A stretch of DNA of 64,000 bases from assembly GCF_004137245.1 (NCBI RefSeq), contig NZ_SDWS01000008.1:1-64000 (forward strand), in the 5' to 3' direction. The notes under the pieces were generated by a model. That model saw nothing but the letters and a program-made list of their open reading frames with translations, did no database searches and had not been told where the DNA came from. Positions 8,755 to 19,017 of this stretch are shown piece by piece (position 1 is the stretch's first letter; every line of letters begins with the position of its first letter). The translations under genes were made by a program, and so were the position numbers. Origin of the DNA: Nocardioides glacieisoli (lineage in GTDB: Bacteria > Actinomycetota > Actinomycetes > Propionibacteriales > Nocardioidaceae).

Positions 8755-9687
8755 TCACGCGCGTTCGTCGAGCAACGCCCGTTGGAGGGCGTCGGCTGCT
8801 TGCCCTAGAGCAGTCCTCCCGGTCTCGAAAGCGCCTGGGAACTGGGCGAACCCATGGATGCTGCCGGGATGCAGGTGCACGGTCACTGGCACATGCGCTG
8901 CCTGAAGTGCCTCGGCGTAGCGCAGTCCCTGCGGCGCAATCGGGTCGCATTCGGCAACGACGACGACAGCTTCCGCGAGCCCCCGCAGGTCGGCGCAGTC
9001 AAGAGGTGAGCTCTCCGCACGATGCCGATCAGTATCGTTCGGCAGGTAGTGGTCCTGGTGCGACGCCAACTCTTCCCGCGATAAAACGAGGCCCTCGTAC
9101 TGCGGGTCAATGCCGACGCTGAGGTCGGTCGTAGTGACCGGGTAGAACAGCAATTGCAGACGAAGCGGCACGCCCATCGCGCGTGCCCGGATGGTCAACG
9201 CAGCGGCGACGTTCCCGCCGGCGCTGTCGCCCGCCACAGCCAGGCGGTCGATGTCAAGGTCATGTTCCCCGCCATGCCCTCGGACCCATGACAGCGCTGC
9301 TTCGGCGTCGTCGACAGCTGCGGGGAAGGGGTACTCGGGTGCGAGCCGGTAGCCCACGCTGAGCACAGCGCATCCGCTTCTCAGGGCCAACTCACGACAC
9401 ATCTGGTCGTGCGTGTTGATGCTGCCGACCACCCAACCTCCCCCGTGAAAGAACAACACGACGGGCAGGGCGCCTTCCGTCGGTCGGTAGAGCCGCGCCT
9501 GCACGCGCGAATTGACCGCCACGTCCCGAACATCGGACACCGGTAGCGGTGCTTCGCCGGTTCGCGCACTCTCTCGCTCATAGCAATCGCGGGCCCGCGC
9601 CGGCGACATCAGATGCAGGCTCGGCCGGGCGCGGTCGGCTGCCTCATCAAGAGCCGCAGCGGCTTCACGGCCGGGTACTGCCGGCAC
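8755..9687 (-). CDS. Alpha/beta-hydrolase esterase (hormone-sensitive-lipase family)
   Basis: 310 aa. Oxyanion-hole motif HGGGW (about residues 79-83), nucleophile elbow GDSAGG (about 153-158), then the catalytic Asp in ECDPIAPQG and His in SIHGFAQF. This is the standard layout of bacterial HSL-type carboxylesterases. Cytoplasmic, no signal. The GTG start overlaps the stop of the ligase gene upstream (TAGTG). It is therefore the third gene of a monooxygenase-ligase-esterase operon, and the natural job would be hydrolysing the ester made by the Baeyer-Villiger enzyme. Confidence 0.88.
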   Translation of the reverse strand: MPAVPGREAAAALDEAADRARPSLHLMSPARARDCYERESARTGEAPLPVSDVRDVAVNSRVQARLYRPTEGALPVVLFFHGGGWVVGSINTHDQMCRELALRSGCAVLSVGYRLAPEYPFPAAVDDAEAALSWVRGHGGEHDLDIDRLAVAGDSAGGNVAAALTIRARAMGVPLRLQLLFYPVTTTDLSVGIDPQYEGLVLSREELASHQDHYLPNDTDRHRAESSPLDCADLRGLAEAVVVVAECDPIAPQGLRYAEALQAAHVPVTVHLHPGSIHGFAQFPGAFETGRTALGQAADALQRALLDERA

Positions 9688-11090
9688 TACAGCGCCTCGA
9701 GGTAGCGGGCCACTTCCCAGTCAGTGACTGCGATCGACTGGGCCTTCAGCTCCGCACGCTTCATGGCGAGGAAGTGGTCAATGAAATCCTCGCCGAGCCA
9801 CTCGCGAGCGACGGCGCTCGCGTCCAGAAGGTCCAGGGCTTCCCCCAAGCTGGTGGGCAGCAACGGCACCTGCTCGGCTGGCTGCGCGTAGATGTCAATA
9901 CTGGTCAGTCCTGGTGGCTCCAGCTTGTTGTGCACCCCATGGAGCCCACCGGCCAGGAGGGCAGCCGTGGCGATGTAGGGGTTGGCGTCAGCTCCCGGCT
10001 GACGGTGCTCAAGTCGGGTGCCGTTCTCGCCTTCGCAGATCGCTCGCACGCCAGCGGAGCGATTATCGATGCCCCAGGTGGCGGTAGTACCCGCCCAGGA
10101 ATAGGGGACATAGCGACGGTACGAGTTCGGCGTCGGCGCCATCAATGCCGTGAACTCCGCCATCGTGCTGAGTACACCCCCCGCGAAGTGCCGCATAGTC
10201 GCAGAGATCTGGTGGGGCTGATCCGGGGCAAAGAAGGCCCCGCCGTCCTCCTTGTCTCGCAGGCTGACGTGAATATGACAGCTGTTGCCCGCCCAGGCTC
10301 CGTTGGGTTTCGCCATGAAAGTGGCAAGGAGGTCGTGCTGGGCAGCGACCTCTTTGACTGCGGACTTAAAGAGAAAGGCATCGTCGGCGGACTTCAGACT
10401 CTGGTCGTACTGCAGGGTGATTTCGAACTGTCCCGGACCCGTCTCGGGGTTACACGCCTCGATCGGCAGCCCGTACTCCAGCATGCGCTGGCGAATAATG
10501 GCACCGATCGTCTCCTGGTGGGATCCCAGGACGACGCCGTAGGTGCTGGGCGCCTCCTGCAAAGGAACTAGTTCGTCAGCACGTTTGAGATGTTTAGTGC
10601 CGACTTTCTCCTTGAGCAGGTAAAACTCCAGCTCCAACGCGCTCATCGGCTCGAATCCCATCGAGCGAGTGCGTTCAACGACACGGCGTAACACGCTCCG
10701 GGGCGAGATCGGGACGTGTCCACCATCGTGGGGCAGATGCCAGTCAGCGAGGAGCAGTGCCGTGTCCTCGTGCCAGGGAACTAGGCGCAAGGTCGCCGGA
10801 TCGACCTTCGCGAAGATATCGGGGTAGCCAAGCCGCTCAGTCGGGAAGTACCCATTGAGTCCCTGTGGCTTGGCGACAAGGCCGGACTCGTCGACGTGCA
10901 TCACCCAAAAAACATCACAGAGCGGCATGCCGTGTTCAAGCATGCGGGACAATTGGCCGGTCGGCATCCGCTTGCCGCGCATGACGCCATGTGTATCGCA
11001 TCCGCCCACGATGACGGTGCGGACTCCGTGCCGCTTGAGGCAGGCGATCAGGTCGGGGTCCTTCTGCAACTCATCTTGAAGGTTGATCAT
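9687..11090 (-). CDS. Glutamine-synthetase-like gamma-glutamyl ligase (PuuA/GlnA-like)
   Basis: 467-aa protein with the glutamine synthetase fold. The beta-grasp N-terminus contains GVMRGKRMP. The catalytic domain has ELEFYLL, NPETGPGQFEI, NSCHIHVSL and NRSAGVRAI, and the C-terminus has RLEHRQPGADANPY. Length and spacing fit the GlnA3/GlnA4/PuuA branch, which ligates glutamate to amines, rather than housekeeping glutamine synthetase; no adenylylation-site Tyr motif was noticed. The ATG overlaps the stop of the monooxygenase gene by ATGA, and the esterase follows directly. The amine is unknown; company with a Baeyer-Villiger enzyme suggests an amine bearing or generating a ketone. Confidence 0.85.
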   Translation of the reverse strand: MINLQDELQKDPDLIACLKRHGVRTVIVGGCDTHGVMRGKRMPTGQLSRMLEHGMPLCDVFWVMHVDESGLVAKPQGLNGYFPTERLGYPDIFAKVDPATLRLVPWHEDTALLLADWHLPHDGGHVPISPRSVLRRVVERTRSMGFEPMSALELEFYLLKEKVGTKHLKRADELVPLQEAPSTYGVVLGSHQETIGAIIRQRMLEYGLPIEACNPETGPGQFEITLQYDQSLKSADDAFLFKSAVKEVAAQHDLLATFMAKPNGAWAGNSCHIHVSLRDKEDGGAFFAPDQPHQISATMRHFAGGVLSTMAEFTALMAPTPNSYRRYVPYSWAGTTATWGIDNRSAGVRAICEGENGTRLEHRQPGADANPYIATAALLAGGLHGVHNKLEPPGLTSIDIYAQPAEQVPLLPTSLGEALDLLDASAVAREWLGEDFIDHFLAMKRAELKAQSIAVTDWEVARYLEAL

Positions 11091-12718
11091 GCGTCGACTT
11101 CCTTCTTGGCCGAACTGGAGCCGCTCAACATGAAGCCGGCGTAGCCGCGGGCAGCGACGTCCTCGACCTCGCGTCGGTACCGGCCGCAGCCTGCAACGTA
11201 CGGCATGAATGTGCGTGGCTTGCCGGGAATGTTCGCTCCGACGTACCAGGAGTTGGCTTCGGGGTAGAGAGTGTTGGCAGCGAGGTCGGCGACGTGCTGC
11301 GCCCATTGATCCTCAGCGTCCACCGATGCTTCGATGCGGTTCATCCCGTTCCCGCTCAAGTGTTTCAGGCAGTCCGTGATCCAATCCACGTGCTGCTCGA
11401 TGGAGACCACCATGTTGCTCAGGACTGAGGGGCTGCCCGGGCCAGTGATCATGAACAAGTTTGGGAATCCGGCGGTCTGGATGCCGAGGTAGGTACGCGG
11501 CCCGTGGACCCACTTGTCGGTGAGGAGATGGCCCCCGACACCGCGAATCTCGACTTCCGTCAGCGCCCCGGTGATGGCGTCGAAACCGATCGCGAAAATG
11601 ATGGTGTCGACGTCGATCTGGCGGTCACGAAGCTGGATGCCCGCCGTGGTGATCTTCACCAACGGGTTCGAGCGGACGTCCACAAGTTCGACATTGTCGC
11701 GGTTGTAGGTCTCGAAGTAGCCGATGTCCGTACAGGTTCGTTTTGTGCCGATGTGGTGACTAGGACACAACATTGTCGCCACGTCCTGATTGCGGATTAC
11801 TGAACGGATTTTCTCCCGAGCGAAGTCTTGCGCGACTTTGTTGGCCTCCTCACTTGTGAAGAAGTCAGTGAAACCCGAGGACAGCGCGCTGATACCTCCC
11901 CGCTGCCAACCCTGCTCAAACCGCTGCCGGCGCTCCTCGGGTGTGGCCTGTGCTGTGGACTTGTCTGGCGCATCCACCGGCACGCCGCTCTCGGAGAGTT
12001 CGCAAACGCGGCGCCGTTCACGCCAGTCCGCGGTCAGCTCGCGCCACTCATCGTCGCTCAGCGGACGGTTGTGCGCAGGCATGCTGTAGTTCGGTGTCCG
12101 TTGGAGAACGTACAACTGGTCGGCGTCCTCCGCGACCTGGGGGATCGTCTGAATACCCGACGAACCCGTTCCTACGACGGCGACCCGCTTTCCGGTCATG
12201 TCCACCGGCCGGTGCGGCCAGCGGCCGGTGTGGAACCACTCCCCCGCGAACTCTTCTAGGCCCAGAATTTCTGGCTGCTTGACGGACGACAGGTTGCCGG
12301 TCGCCATGACGACGTAGGTCGCGATCAGTGACTCAGCGTTGTCGCAGGTGACGTGCCATGCACGTTGCGCCTCGTCCCACGTAGCCGACACCACACTGGT
12401 GTTGAAAGAGATCTGTTTGCGTAGGTCGAACCTGTCCGCCACGTGCTCGAGGTAGCTGAGAATCTCGGGTTGGGCAGCGTACCGCTCGCTCCAACGCCAC
12501 TCCTGGACGAGTTCGTCGTCGAAGGAGTAGCAGTAGTCAATGCTCTCGATGTCGCAACGGGCACCGGGGTAACGATTCCAGTACCAGGTCCCCCCGACGT
12601 CGTGCGCACGCTCGATAACCTGGACGCTCATGCCGAGCGCACGCAGTCGGTGCAGCATGTAAAGCCCCGAGAAGCCTGCTCCCACGACCACGACATCGAG
12701 TTTCCTCGTCGGTTCCAT
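11087..12718 (-). CDS. Flavin-dependent Baeyer-Villiger monooxygenase
   Basis: 543 aa. Two dinucleotide-binding motifs, VVVVGAGFSGLY near the N-terminus and VAVVGTGSSGIQ about residue 185, bracket the type I BVMO fingerprint FxGxxxHxxxW, seen as FAGEWFHTGRWP. It also has the GGTWYWNRYPGARCD motif of cyclohexanone-monooxygenase relatives. Such enzymes use NADPH, FAD and O2 to turn a ketone into an ester or lactone. The start at 12718 has AAAGGA seven bases upstream; the longer frame to 12850 runs through the control region. First gene of an operon with a gamma-glutamyl ligase and an esterase, divergent from a FadR-type regulator. Confidence 0.92.
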   Translation of the reverse strand: MEPTRKLDVVVVGAGFSGLYMLHRLRALGMSVQVIERAHDVGGTWYWNRYPGARCDIESIDYCYSFDDELVQEWRWSERYAAQPEILSYLEHVADRFDLRKQISFNTSVVSATWDEAQRAWHVTCDNAESLIATYVVMATGNLSSVKQPEILGLEEFAGEWFHTGRWPHRPVDMTGKRVAVVGTGSSGIQTIPQVAEDADQLYVLQRTPNYSMPAHNRPLSDDEWRELTADWRERRRVCELSESGVPVDAPDKSTAQATPEERRQRFEQGWQRGGISALSSGFTDFFTSEEANKVAQDFAREKIRSVIRNQDVATMLCPSHHIGTKRTCTDIGYFETYNRDNVELVDVRSNPLVKITTAGIQLRDRQIDVDTIIFAIGFDAITGALTEVEIRGVGGHLLTDKWVHGPRTYLGIQTAGFPNLFMITGPGSPSVLSNMVVSIEQHVDWITDCLKHLSGNGMNRIEASVDAEDQWAQHVADLAANTLYPEANSWYVGANIPGKPRTFMPYVAGCGRYRREVEDVAARGYAGFMLSGSSSAKKEVDA

Positions 12719-12932
12719 CAGAGTCCTTTCGAGTGACGACGGCGGTGCTGCCGGGAGCTCAGGTCCCCGACGGGGCCTGCAAGGCGAATAGACCTCATCG
12801 AGTCCCTCTAACGAGATAGCCGACGAGCGTATAGGGACGGTATGTTTCACCCGTCCTTAGCAGCGCCGCTCGGGGAATGGCCTCGGACTCGGGGCCCACA
12901 TGTCGGCGGGATCAGCCCGGCATCGTTGGTGC

Positions 12933-12944
12933 GGTTTGCATACC
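12933..12944. promoter_or_regulatory. Candidate operator of the divergent FadR-type regulator
   Basis: GGTTTGCATACC is an almost perfect palindrome (one mismatched pair around TGCA) in the 264-bp gap between the divergent monooxygenase and regulator genes. FadR/FCD proteins bind short palindromes of this kind, usually with GT and AC half-sites. Placement supports autoregulation and control of the operon. Confidence 0.5.
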
Positions 12945-12982
12945 ATGGGACCTTAGGGGGTCGGACGAGTAAGGTGCAAGCG

Positions 12983-13723
12983 ATGTCACATGACGATTTT
13001 CTCGTGGCCCCGCTTCATACGCCGCCCGCATACGCGGCCGTCGCGGCGAGGATCCAGCGCGCCTTGACCTTGGGTCTGCTGGTTCCAGGAGACCGGCTTC
13101 CAGCCGAGCGGGCGCTTTCCGAGGGTATGGGCGTGTCCCGGGTGACAGTCCGTGAAGCGCTGCGAGTCCTGCAGGGCCAGGGCTTGTTGGTGACCACACG
13201 TGGTAGCGGCGGAACATCAGTGGCACCCAACATCGACGGTCTGCGACGCGCGGATTCCAGACATGAGGAAAAAGTCCGTGAAGTCTTCGAGTTGCGATTG
13301 GCCCTGGAGTCCACGGCCGCACGACTAGCGGCCGAACGCCACCTGGAAGTGGATCTCGATGAGTTGACCGCTTGCCAGGCTGCTATGGCGACAAGCACTG
13401 ACGTACACAGTTTCCGTAGGGCAGACTCGCAGTTCCATCTGACCGTCGCCCGAATGAGCGGCAACCACCTCCTCCGACAGGCGATCGAAGACGCCCGAGC
13501 GGTGGCCTTCTCCACGCTTGATCGGCGCTCATTTACACCGCTGCAGCGATCATCCATCCATGACCATGCCGCTGTACTGCAGGCTATCGAGCGACGCGAA
13601 CCACCAGCTGCGGCTGACGCGATGACGCTTCACATCGCGCGGGCTCGTGCTGAGGTGGAAACGATCCTGAGCGACACCGGGCAGGAACCTGCTCCGGATC
13701 GCAATGGAGAGCGCACCACCTGA
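12983..13723 (+). CDS. GntR/FadR-family transcriptional regulator
   Basis: 246 aa. Winged helix-turn-helix at about residues 12-80 (LVPGDRLPAERALSEGMGVS followed by RVTVREALRVLQGQG), then an all-helical FCD ligand domain (about 100-225) with the metal-binding Asp and His residues typical of that domain (FRRADSQFHLTVA, IHDHAAVLQAI). I chose ATG 12983, behind AAGGTG, because the upstream 47 codons do not resemble a GntR protein. Divergent from the BVMO operon, so probably its ligand-relieved repressor. Confidence 0.88.
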   Translation: MSHDDFLVAPLHTPPAYAAVAARIQRALTLGLLVPGDRLPAERALSEGMGVSRVTVREALRVLQGQGLLVTTRGSGGTSVAPNIDGLRRADSRHEEKVREVFELRLALESTAARLAAERHLEVDLDELTACQAAMATSTDVHSFRRADSQFHLTVARMSGNHLLRQAIEDARAVAFSTLDRRSFTPLQRSSIHDHAAVLQAIERREPPAAADAMTLHIARARAEVETILSDTGQEPAPDRNGERTT

Positions 13724-13877
13724 TTTCTCAAGCGCACCAAAATGCAAGTAGTCGCCTTGAGCGCACCCCGAACCTGACAACGCTAGCCCACAAAAACACC
13801 ATACGCGGCATTCACTGCTGTTGAGTGGACGAACCGCTTGGTGGGCTCAATCAACACCGGTGTTTCGCTGGTGCTTG

Positions 13878-15251
13878 TTAGCATTCGATCAGATTGACCG
13901 CGAGGCCGCCACGCGAGGTCTCCTTGTACTTGGAGAGCATGTCACGGCCCGTCTCACGCATCGTCCGGATCGCTTTGTCCAGACTCACTTTATGGGAACC
14001 GTCTCCGCCCAAAGCAAGCCGTGCCGCGTTGATGGCCTTGACCGAGGCGATCGCGTTGCGCTCAATGCACGGGATCTGCACCAGGCCGCCGATGGGGTCA
14101 CACGTCAGTCCTAGATTATGCTCGATGCCAATTTCGGCGGCATTTTCTACCTGTTCAGGAGTTCCGCCCAGCACCTCACACAGAGCCCCAGCAGCCATGG
14201 AGCAGGCCGACCCGACCTCGCCCTGGCAGCCTACCTCGGCCCCGGATATGGACGCATTCTCTTTAAACAGGATGCCGACGGCCGCAGCTGTGAGCAGGAA
14301 GCGAACAATCCCATCGTCGTCCGCGCCAGGCACGAACTGGACGTAGTAGTGGAGCACAGCGGGGACAATCCCCGCCGCGCCGTTCGTCGGTGCGGTGACA
14401 ATGCGTCCACCAGCAGCGTTCTCCTCATTCACGGCCAAGGCAAAAAGGTTCACCCAGTCCATCACTCTCAAGGGGTCACCGGATCCTCGCCCGCTCGAGA
14501 GGTCACGGTGCAAGTCTGGCGCTCGCCGGGGCACGTTGAGCCCGCCGGGGAGGACGCCCTCTCGGCGGCACCCTGCCTCCACAGAAGCCGCCATTACCGA
14601 CCACAAATTAAGTAGACCCTGACGGATCTGCGCCTCGGTGCGCCACGCCAACTCGTTGGCCAGCATCACGTCGCTGATGCTCAGGCCCTCACGCGCGCAG
14701 ATGGACAGGAGTTCTCGGCCGGTGGAGAAGGGAAAGCGGACGGGGGTCGAATCTGGCACCACGCGGTCGGCGCCTGTTGCGCTTTCGTCGACGACGAAGC
14801 CGCCGCCCACGGAGTAGTACGTGCGCTCGGCCACGATGGACCCGCCAGCGTCGTAGGCCTCAAAGGTCATTCCGTTGGGATGCGCAGGCAGTGACTTGCG
14901 TCGGTGCAGCACCAAATCTGTCTTCGAATTGAAAGGAATTCTGTGCGTGCCAGCAAGCGTGATCACCCCGTCGTCGTTGTTGCGGGCGACTCGGGCATCA
15001 ACGGCATCTGTGTCCACCTCGGCCGGGTCTTCACCCTCCAAACCCAGGATGACGGCCTTGGGCGAGCCGTGACCGCGACCAGTGGCCCCGAGAGAGCCAA
15101 ACAGCTGGGCCCGTACTCGCCTGACGTCACCCAACGTCCCCGTGGCCACGAGATCATCGACGAACCGTTTGGCGGCCCGCATAGGGCCGACCGTGTGTGA
15201 GGACGAAGGTCCGATTCCGATGGAGAAAAGGTCGAACGCACTGAGTGTCAT
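13878..15251 (-). CDS. sdaA: L-serine ammonia-lyase (one-chain, iron-sulfur type)
   Basis: 457 aa, the standard length of single-polypeptide serine dehydratases. The N-terminal beta domain starts [20 protein letters not shown] (substrate-binding SSSHT) and the C-terminal alpha domain carries the [4Fe-4S] cysteines in [17 protein letters not shown] and IPCIERN. It converts L-serine to pyruvate and ammonia. The ATG overlaps the stop of lipA (ATGA). As the last gene of the gcvPTH-glyA-lipA operon it drains the serine made from glycine into central metabolism. Confidence 0.95.
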   Translation of the reverse strand: MTLSAFDLFSIGIGPSSSHTVGPMRAAKRFVDDLVATGTLGDVRRVRAQLFGSLGATGRGHGSPKAVILGLEGEDPAEVDTDAVDARVARNNDDGVITLAGTHRIPFNSKTDLVLHRRKSLPAHPNGMTFEAYDAGGSIVAERTYYSVGGGFVVDESATGADRVVPDSTPVRFPFSTGRELLSICAREGLSISDVMLANELAWRTEAQIRQGLLNLWSVMAASVEAGCRREGVLPGGLNVPRRAPDLHRDLSSGRGSGDPLRVMDWVNLFALAVNEENAAGGRIVTAPTNGAAGIVPAVLHYYVQFVPGADDDGIVRFLLTAAAVGILFKENASISGAEVGCQGEVGSACSMAAGALCEVLGGTPEQVENAAEIGIEHNLGLTCDPIGGLVQIPCIERNAIASVKAINAARLALGGDGSHKVSLDKAIRTMRETGRDMLSKYKETSRGGLAVNLIEC

Positions 15252-16192
15252 CGATCGTTCCTCCGGTTTATGGCCAAGTTGTACAGGCGACCCGCACGGT
15301 AGGACGAACGGACCAGCGGACCGGACAGGGCGCCGGAGAAGCCGATCTGGTCGGCCTCGTCCTTGAGCTCGACGAACTCCTGCGGCTTGACCCACCGCTC
15401 GACGGGGTGGTGGCGCAGCGAGGGGCGGAGGTACTGCGTGATCGTGATCAGCTCGCAGCCGGCGTCGTGAAGGTCACGCAGTGCCTGGCTGATCTCCTCG
15501 CGGGTCTCGCCCATGCCGAGGATCAGGTTGGACTTGGTCACCAGGCCGAAGTCGCGCGCCTGGGTGATGACGTCGAGGGACCGCTCGTAGCGGAAGGCGG
15601 GACGGATCCGCTTGAAGATCCGCGGGACGGTCTCGACGTTGTGGGCCAGGACCTCGGGGCGCGACTCGAAAACCTCGCGCAGCAGGTGCGGCTCGCCGTT
15701 GAAGTCGGGGATGAGGTTCTCCACGCCGGTGCCCGGGTTGAGCTCGTGGATCGCGCGCACGGTCTCGGCGTACAGCCAGGCGCCACCGTCGGGCAGGTCG
15801 TCGCGCGCGACGCCGGTGATGGTGGCGTACTTCAGCTCCATCTTCTGCACCGACTCCGCGACCCGACGGGGCTCGTCACGGTCGAGCGGCTGCGGCTTGC
15901 CCGTGTCGATCTGGCAGAAGTCGCAGCGGCGGGTGCACTGGTCGCCACCGATGAGGAAGGTGGCCTCCTTGTCCTCCCAGCACTCGAAGATGTTCGGACA
16001 GCCTGCGGACTGGCACACCGTGTGCAGGCCCTCGGACTTCACCAGGCTCTGCAGCGCGGTGTACCCCGGTCCCATCTTCGCCCGGGTCTTGATCCACTCC
16101 GGCTTGCGCTCGATCGGGGTCCCGGAGTTGCGCACCTCGAGCCGCAGCAACTTACGCCCCTCCGGCGGGAGGTTCATAGTTGCGCTAGTCAT
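15248..16192 (-). CDS. lipA: Lipoyl synthase
   Basis: 314-aa radical-SAM enzyme that inserts two sulfurs into octanoyl-protein to make lipoyl groups. Auxiliary cluster cysteines are C60, C65 and C71; the radical-SAM CxxxCxxC is C86, C90 and C93 (CTRRCDFC). The C-terminal RSSYRAG motif is present. Located between glyA and sdaA with 1-4 bp gaps or overlaps. The GcvH protein encoded just upstream needs lipoylation, so the operon brings its own synthase; lipB/lplA and the dihydrolipoamide dehydrogenase are not in the window and would come from the host. Confidence 0.96.
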   Translation of the reverse strand: MTSATMNLPPEGRKLLRLEVRNSGTPIERKPEWIKTRAKMGPGYTALQSLVKSEGLHTVCQSAGCPNIFECWEDKEATFLIGGDQCTRRCDFCQIDTGKPQPLDRDEPRRVAESVQKMELKYATITGVARDDLPDGGAWLYAETVRAIHELNPGTGVENLIPDFNGEPHLLREVFESRPEVLAHNVETVPRIFKRIRPAFRYERSLDVITQARDFGLVTKSNLILGMGETREEISQALRDLHDAGCELITITQYLRPSLRHHPVERWVKPQEFVELKDEADQIGFSGALSGPLVRSSYRAGRLYNLAINRRNDR

Positions 16193-16193
16193 C

Positions 16194-17465
16194 CTAGAGC
16201 TCCGGGTACAGCGGTCGAGCGGCCGCTAGGTTGATTACGCGGTCACGTAACCGGTTCGCCACCTTGTCGTCGAACGCTGGCACCAGCGACCCGGCGATGA
16301 TGTCACCGACCTCCGCGAAGTCCTGCTCCGTGAACCCCCGCGTAGCGAGCGCTGGGGTGCCGATACGCAGCCCTGAGGTGACCATCGGCGGGCGGGGGTC
16401 GAATGGCACGGCGTTCCGGTTCACAGTGAGTCCAATTGAATGGAGCCGGTTCTCGGCCTCCTGACCATTGAGCTCCGACTCACGAAGGTCTACAAGCACC
16501 AGGTGGACCTCGGTGCCTCCTGTGAGCACCGATACCCCGGCCTCTGCCATGCCTGGAGCAGCCAGCCGATCGGCAATGATGCTTGCACCCAGCAGGGTGC
16601 GGATCTGTCGGTCGCGGAACTCTGGCGACGCCGCCATATTAAAACCCACGGCCTTCGCCGCGATGACGTGCTCAAGAGGCCCACCTTGTTGGCCGGGGAA
16701 TACGGCGCTGTTGAGTTTCTTTGCCAGATCCGCATGATTGGTCAGAATGACACCACCGCGGGGCCCGCCCAGCGTCTTGTGGGTGGTGGTGGTCACGACA
16801 TCGGCAAAAGGCGTGGGGTTGGGATGCTGGCCAGCCGCGACGAGGCCGGCGAAGTGGGCCATGTCGACCATGAGATACGCGTCCACCTCATCGGCGATCT
16901 TGCGAAAATGGGCGAAGTCCAGGTGGCGCGGGTAGGCCGACCAACCGGCTACGATCAGTTTCGGCCGATGTTCCACCGCCAATCGCTGTACTTCCTCCAT
17001 GTCCACGCGGTAGGTAGTGTCGTCGACGTGATAGGCCGCGACGTTGTACAGCTTGCCTGAGAAGTTGAGGCGCATGCCGTGAGTGAGGTGTCCGCCATGT
17101 GCCAAGTCCAGACCGAGGATGGTGTCACCCGGCTGGAGCAGGGCGGCCATGGTGGCGGCGTTGGCCTGGGCGCCAGAATGGGGCTGAACGTTGGCGTGCT
17201 CCGCGCCGAACAGCTCCTTTACTCTCGAGATGGCGAGCTGCTCGATGGTGTCGACGTGCTCGCATCCCCCGTAGTAACGCCGTCCGGGGTAGCCTTCCGC
17301 GTACTTGTTCGTCAGGACCGACCCCTGAGCCTCCATCACCGCAACGGGTGCGAAATTCTCGCTTGCGATGAGTTCCAGGGTGGACTGCTGACGGTCTAGT
17401 TCCGCTCGGATCGCGGCGTGAACTTCCGGGTCGTAGGACGCCAAAGACTCGTTGAGCATGGTCAT
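16194..17465 (-). CDS. glyA: Serine hydroxymethyltransferase
   Basis: 423-aa PLP enzyme that adds the one-carbon unit of methylene-tetrahydrofolate to glycine, giving serine. Classical landmarks are ELIASENF (31-38), NKYAEGYPG (53-61), [10 protein letters not shown] and the PLP lysine K230 in [14 protein letters not shown]. Start at ATG 17465, one base after the gcvH stop; a second ATG is at 17459. In this operon it consumes the methylene-THF and second glycine left by the glycine cleavage system. It is a different subfamily from the SHMT-like gene at 46139-47470. Confidence 0.96.
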   Translation of the reverse strand: MTMLNESLASYDPEVHAAIRAELDRQQSTLELIASENFAPVAVMEAQGSVLTNKYAEGYPGRRYYGGCEHVDTIEQLAISRVKELFGAEHANVQPHSGAQANAATMAALLQPGDTILGLDLAHGGHLTHGMRLNFSGKLYNVAAYHVDDTTYRVDMEEVQRLAVEHRPKLIVAGWSAYPRHLDFAHFRKIADEVDAYLMVDMAHFAGLVAAGQHPNPTPFADVVTTTTHKTLGGPRGGVILTNHADLAKKLNSAVFPGQQGGPLEHVIAAKAVGFNMAASPEFRDRQIRTLLGASIIADRLAAPGMAEAGVSVLTGGTEVHLVLVDLRESELNGQEAENRLHSIGLTVNRNAVPFDPRPPMVTSGLRIGTPALATRGFTEQDFAEVGDIIAGSLVPAFDDKVANRLRDRVINLAAARPLYPEL

Positions 17466-17466
17466 T

Positions 17467-17841
17467 TCAGCCCTCGGTCGTAAGTTTGTCGTAGGCCGTG
17501 GCATCCAGCAGTTGGGCTTCGCCCTCTAAGCGCATGACGAAGAGCCATCCGGTACCAAACGGGTCGTCGTTAAGCAGTTGCGGGTTGTCCACCACCGCCT
17601 GGTTGATCTCGACAACTTCTCCGTTAGCAGGAGCAAAGAGATCGCTGACGGACTTCGTGGATTCAAGCTCGCCGCAAGGCTCGCCAGCAGAAAGTTTGCT
17701 GCCGATGGCCGGGAGCTCGATGAACACGACGTCGCCGAGGGCTTGGGATGCGTAAGCGGTCACTCCGACGCGCGCGTTGTCGCCGTCGAACCTGAGCCAC
17801 TCGTGCTGATCGGTGTAGCTGAGGTCAGTTGGGATGGTCAT
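17467..17841 (-). CDS. gcvH: Glycine cleavage system H protein
   Basis: 124 aa, the usual size. The lipoyl-carrying lysine is K63 in the motif [10 protein letters not shown], with the family signature GDVVFIELP before it and GWLFVMRL after. The ATG at 17841 follows AGGAGATTCCT, a good ribosome site, and is preferred over the frame opening at 17856. It shuttles the aminomethyl group between GcvP and GcvT. Separated from gcvT by a 60-bp gap and from glyA by one base. Confidence 0.96.
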   Translation of the reverse strand: MTIPTDLSYTDQHEWLRFDGDNARVGVTAYASQALGDVVFIELPAIGSKLSAGEPCGELESTKSVSDLFAPANGEVVEINQAVVDNPQLLNDDPFGTGWLFVMRLEGEAQLLDATAYDKLTTEG

Positions 17842-17901
17842 AGGAATCTCCTGCAAGCTAGTAGTTGTCTGCCCGGGTGGGTTCGTGCCACGACACGCGC
17901 A

Positions 17902-19017
17902 TCAGCGATCGCGTCGGTAGAACGGAAGCTTGACCACTTCGACTTGCTCGGTCCGCCCGCGGACGTCAATTTCAAGTTTGGTGCCTGGTTCTACGTCATC
18001 TGCGTCGACGATCGCCATGGCAACTGCATGCCCGAGGGTCGGCGACGGGACACCGCTGGTAACGGTCCCAATTCGCTCACCGGTGCCGGGCCGGAGCACG
18101 GCATGTCCGGCTCGCGGTGCGCGCCTCCCGACACTAGCCAGACCGATCAGACGGCGAGCACGGTCGACGTCACGGGCTTCTAAGAGCGCCGCAGCACCGA
18201 CACTGCCGCCGGGCTTGTCGTGCACAACCACCTTTCCGACACCGACGTCAAACGGAGTTAAATGAGAGGTCAGCTCCTGACCATAAAGTGGCATACCCGC
18301 CTCGAGCCGAAGAGAGTCACGGCACGCAAGCCCAGCGGGAACCAGCCCATGCGGGCTGCCCAGAACGGCGAACTCCGACCAGATCTCAACGGCAGCGTCC
18401 GCCGCGCAGTACACCTCGAAGCCGTCCTCGCCGGTATACCCGGTACGGGCCAGCAGCACATCATGCTTACCCACCCTGGCTCCAGCGACCGAGTAATAGG
18501 GGAGACCCGACACGTCATCCCTGGTCGCCTCGGCGACAATCAGCGCCGACGAGGGCCCCTGGACCGCGATCAGGCCCCACTCCGCGGAGGCGTCGCGAAC
18601 CTCGCTCGTGTAACCGCTTGCCCGTGCCACCAGCTCCTCGTACACCGTCCGCACATTGGCGGCATTGGCAACAACCATGAACTTCTCTTGAGTGAGTCGG
18701 TACACGATGAGGTCGTCGAGGATGCCGCCGTTGGCGGAAACCAGCATGGAGTAGCGGCCCTGACCAACCTGCATGCGTGACGGCATACTGACCAAGGCGT
18801 AGTCGAGGGCGGCTCCGGCCTCGAGGCCACTCAACTCGAGTTCACCCATGTGGGACAGATCGAACATCCCCGCCGCGCGTCGGACCGCGTGGTGTTCTGC
18901 GACTTCAGACGTGTACTTCAGCGGCATAGACCAACCGGCGAAGTCTGTAAGCGTCGCGCCGAGTTGCCGATGAATGTCATGCAGCGGTGTGGTCCTTGCC
19001 GCTAGAGGCGACGTCAT
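17902..19017 (-). CDS. gcvT: Glycine cleavage system T protein (aminomethyltransferase)
   Basis: 371 aa. Begins with the typical [20 protein letters not shown] and has the folate-binding region DLSHMGE and GEDGFEVYC, with the C-terminal barrel from about residue 280. It releases ammonia from the aminomethyl-H protein and forms methylene-THF. The start overlaps the gcvP stop by 4 bp. Complete, with no missing motif noticed. Confidence 0.95.
   Translation of the reverse strand: MTSPLAARTTPLHDIHRQLGATLTDFAGWSMPLKYTSEVAEHHAVRRAAGMFDLSHMGELELSGLEAGAALDYALVSMPSRMQVGQGRYSMLVSANGGILDDLIVYRLTQEKFMVVANAANVRTVYEELVARASGYTSEVRDASAEWGLIAVQGPSSALIVAEATRDDVSGLPYYSVAGARVGKHDVLLARTGYTGEDGFEVYCAADAAVEIWSEFAVLGSPHGLVPAGLACRDSLRLEAGMPLYGQELTSHLTPFDVGVGKVVVHDKPGGSVGAAALLEARDVDRARRLIGLASVGRRAPRAGHAVLRPGTGERIGTVTSGVPSPTLGHAVAMAIVDADDVEPGTKLEIDVRGRTEQVEVVKLPFYRRDR

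Noticed and set aside
15245..16234. A 329-codon plus-strand frame
   Set aside because: Antisense to lipA, which has all six iron-sulfur cysteines.
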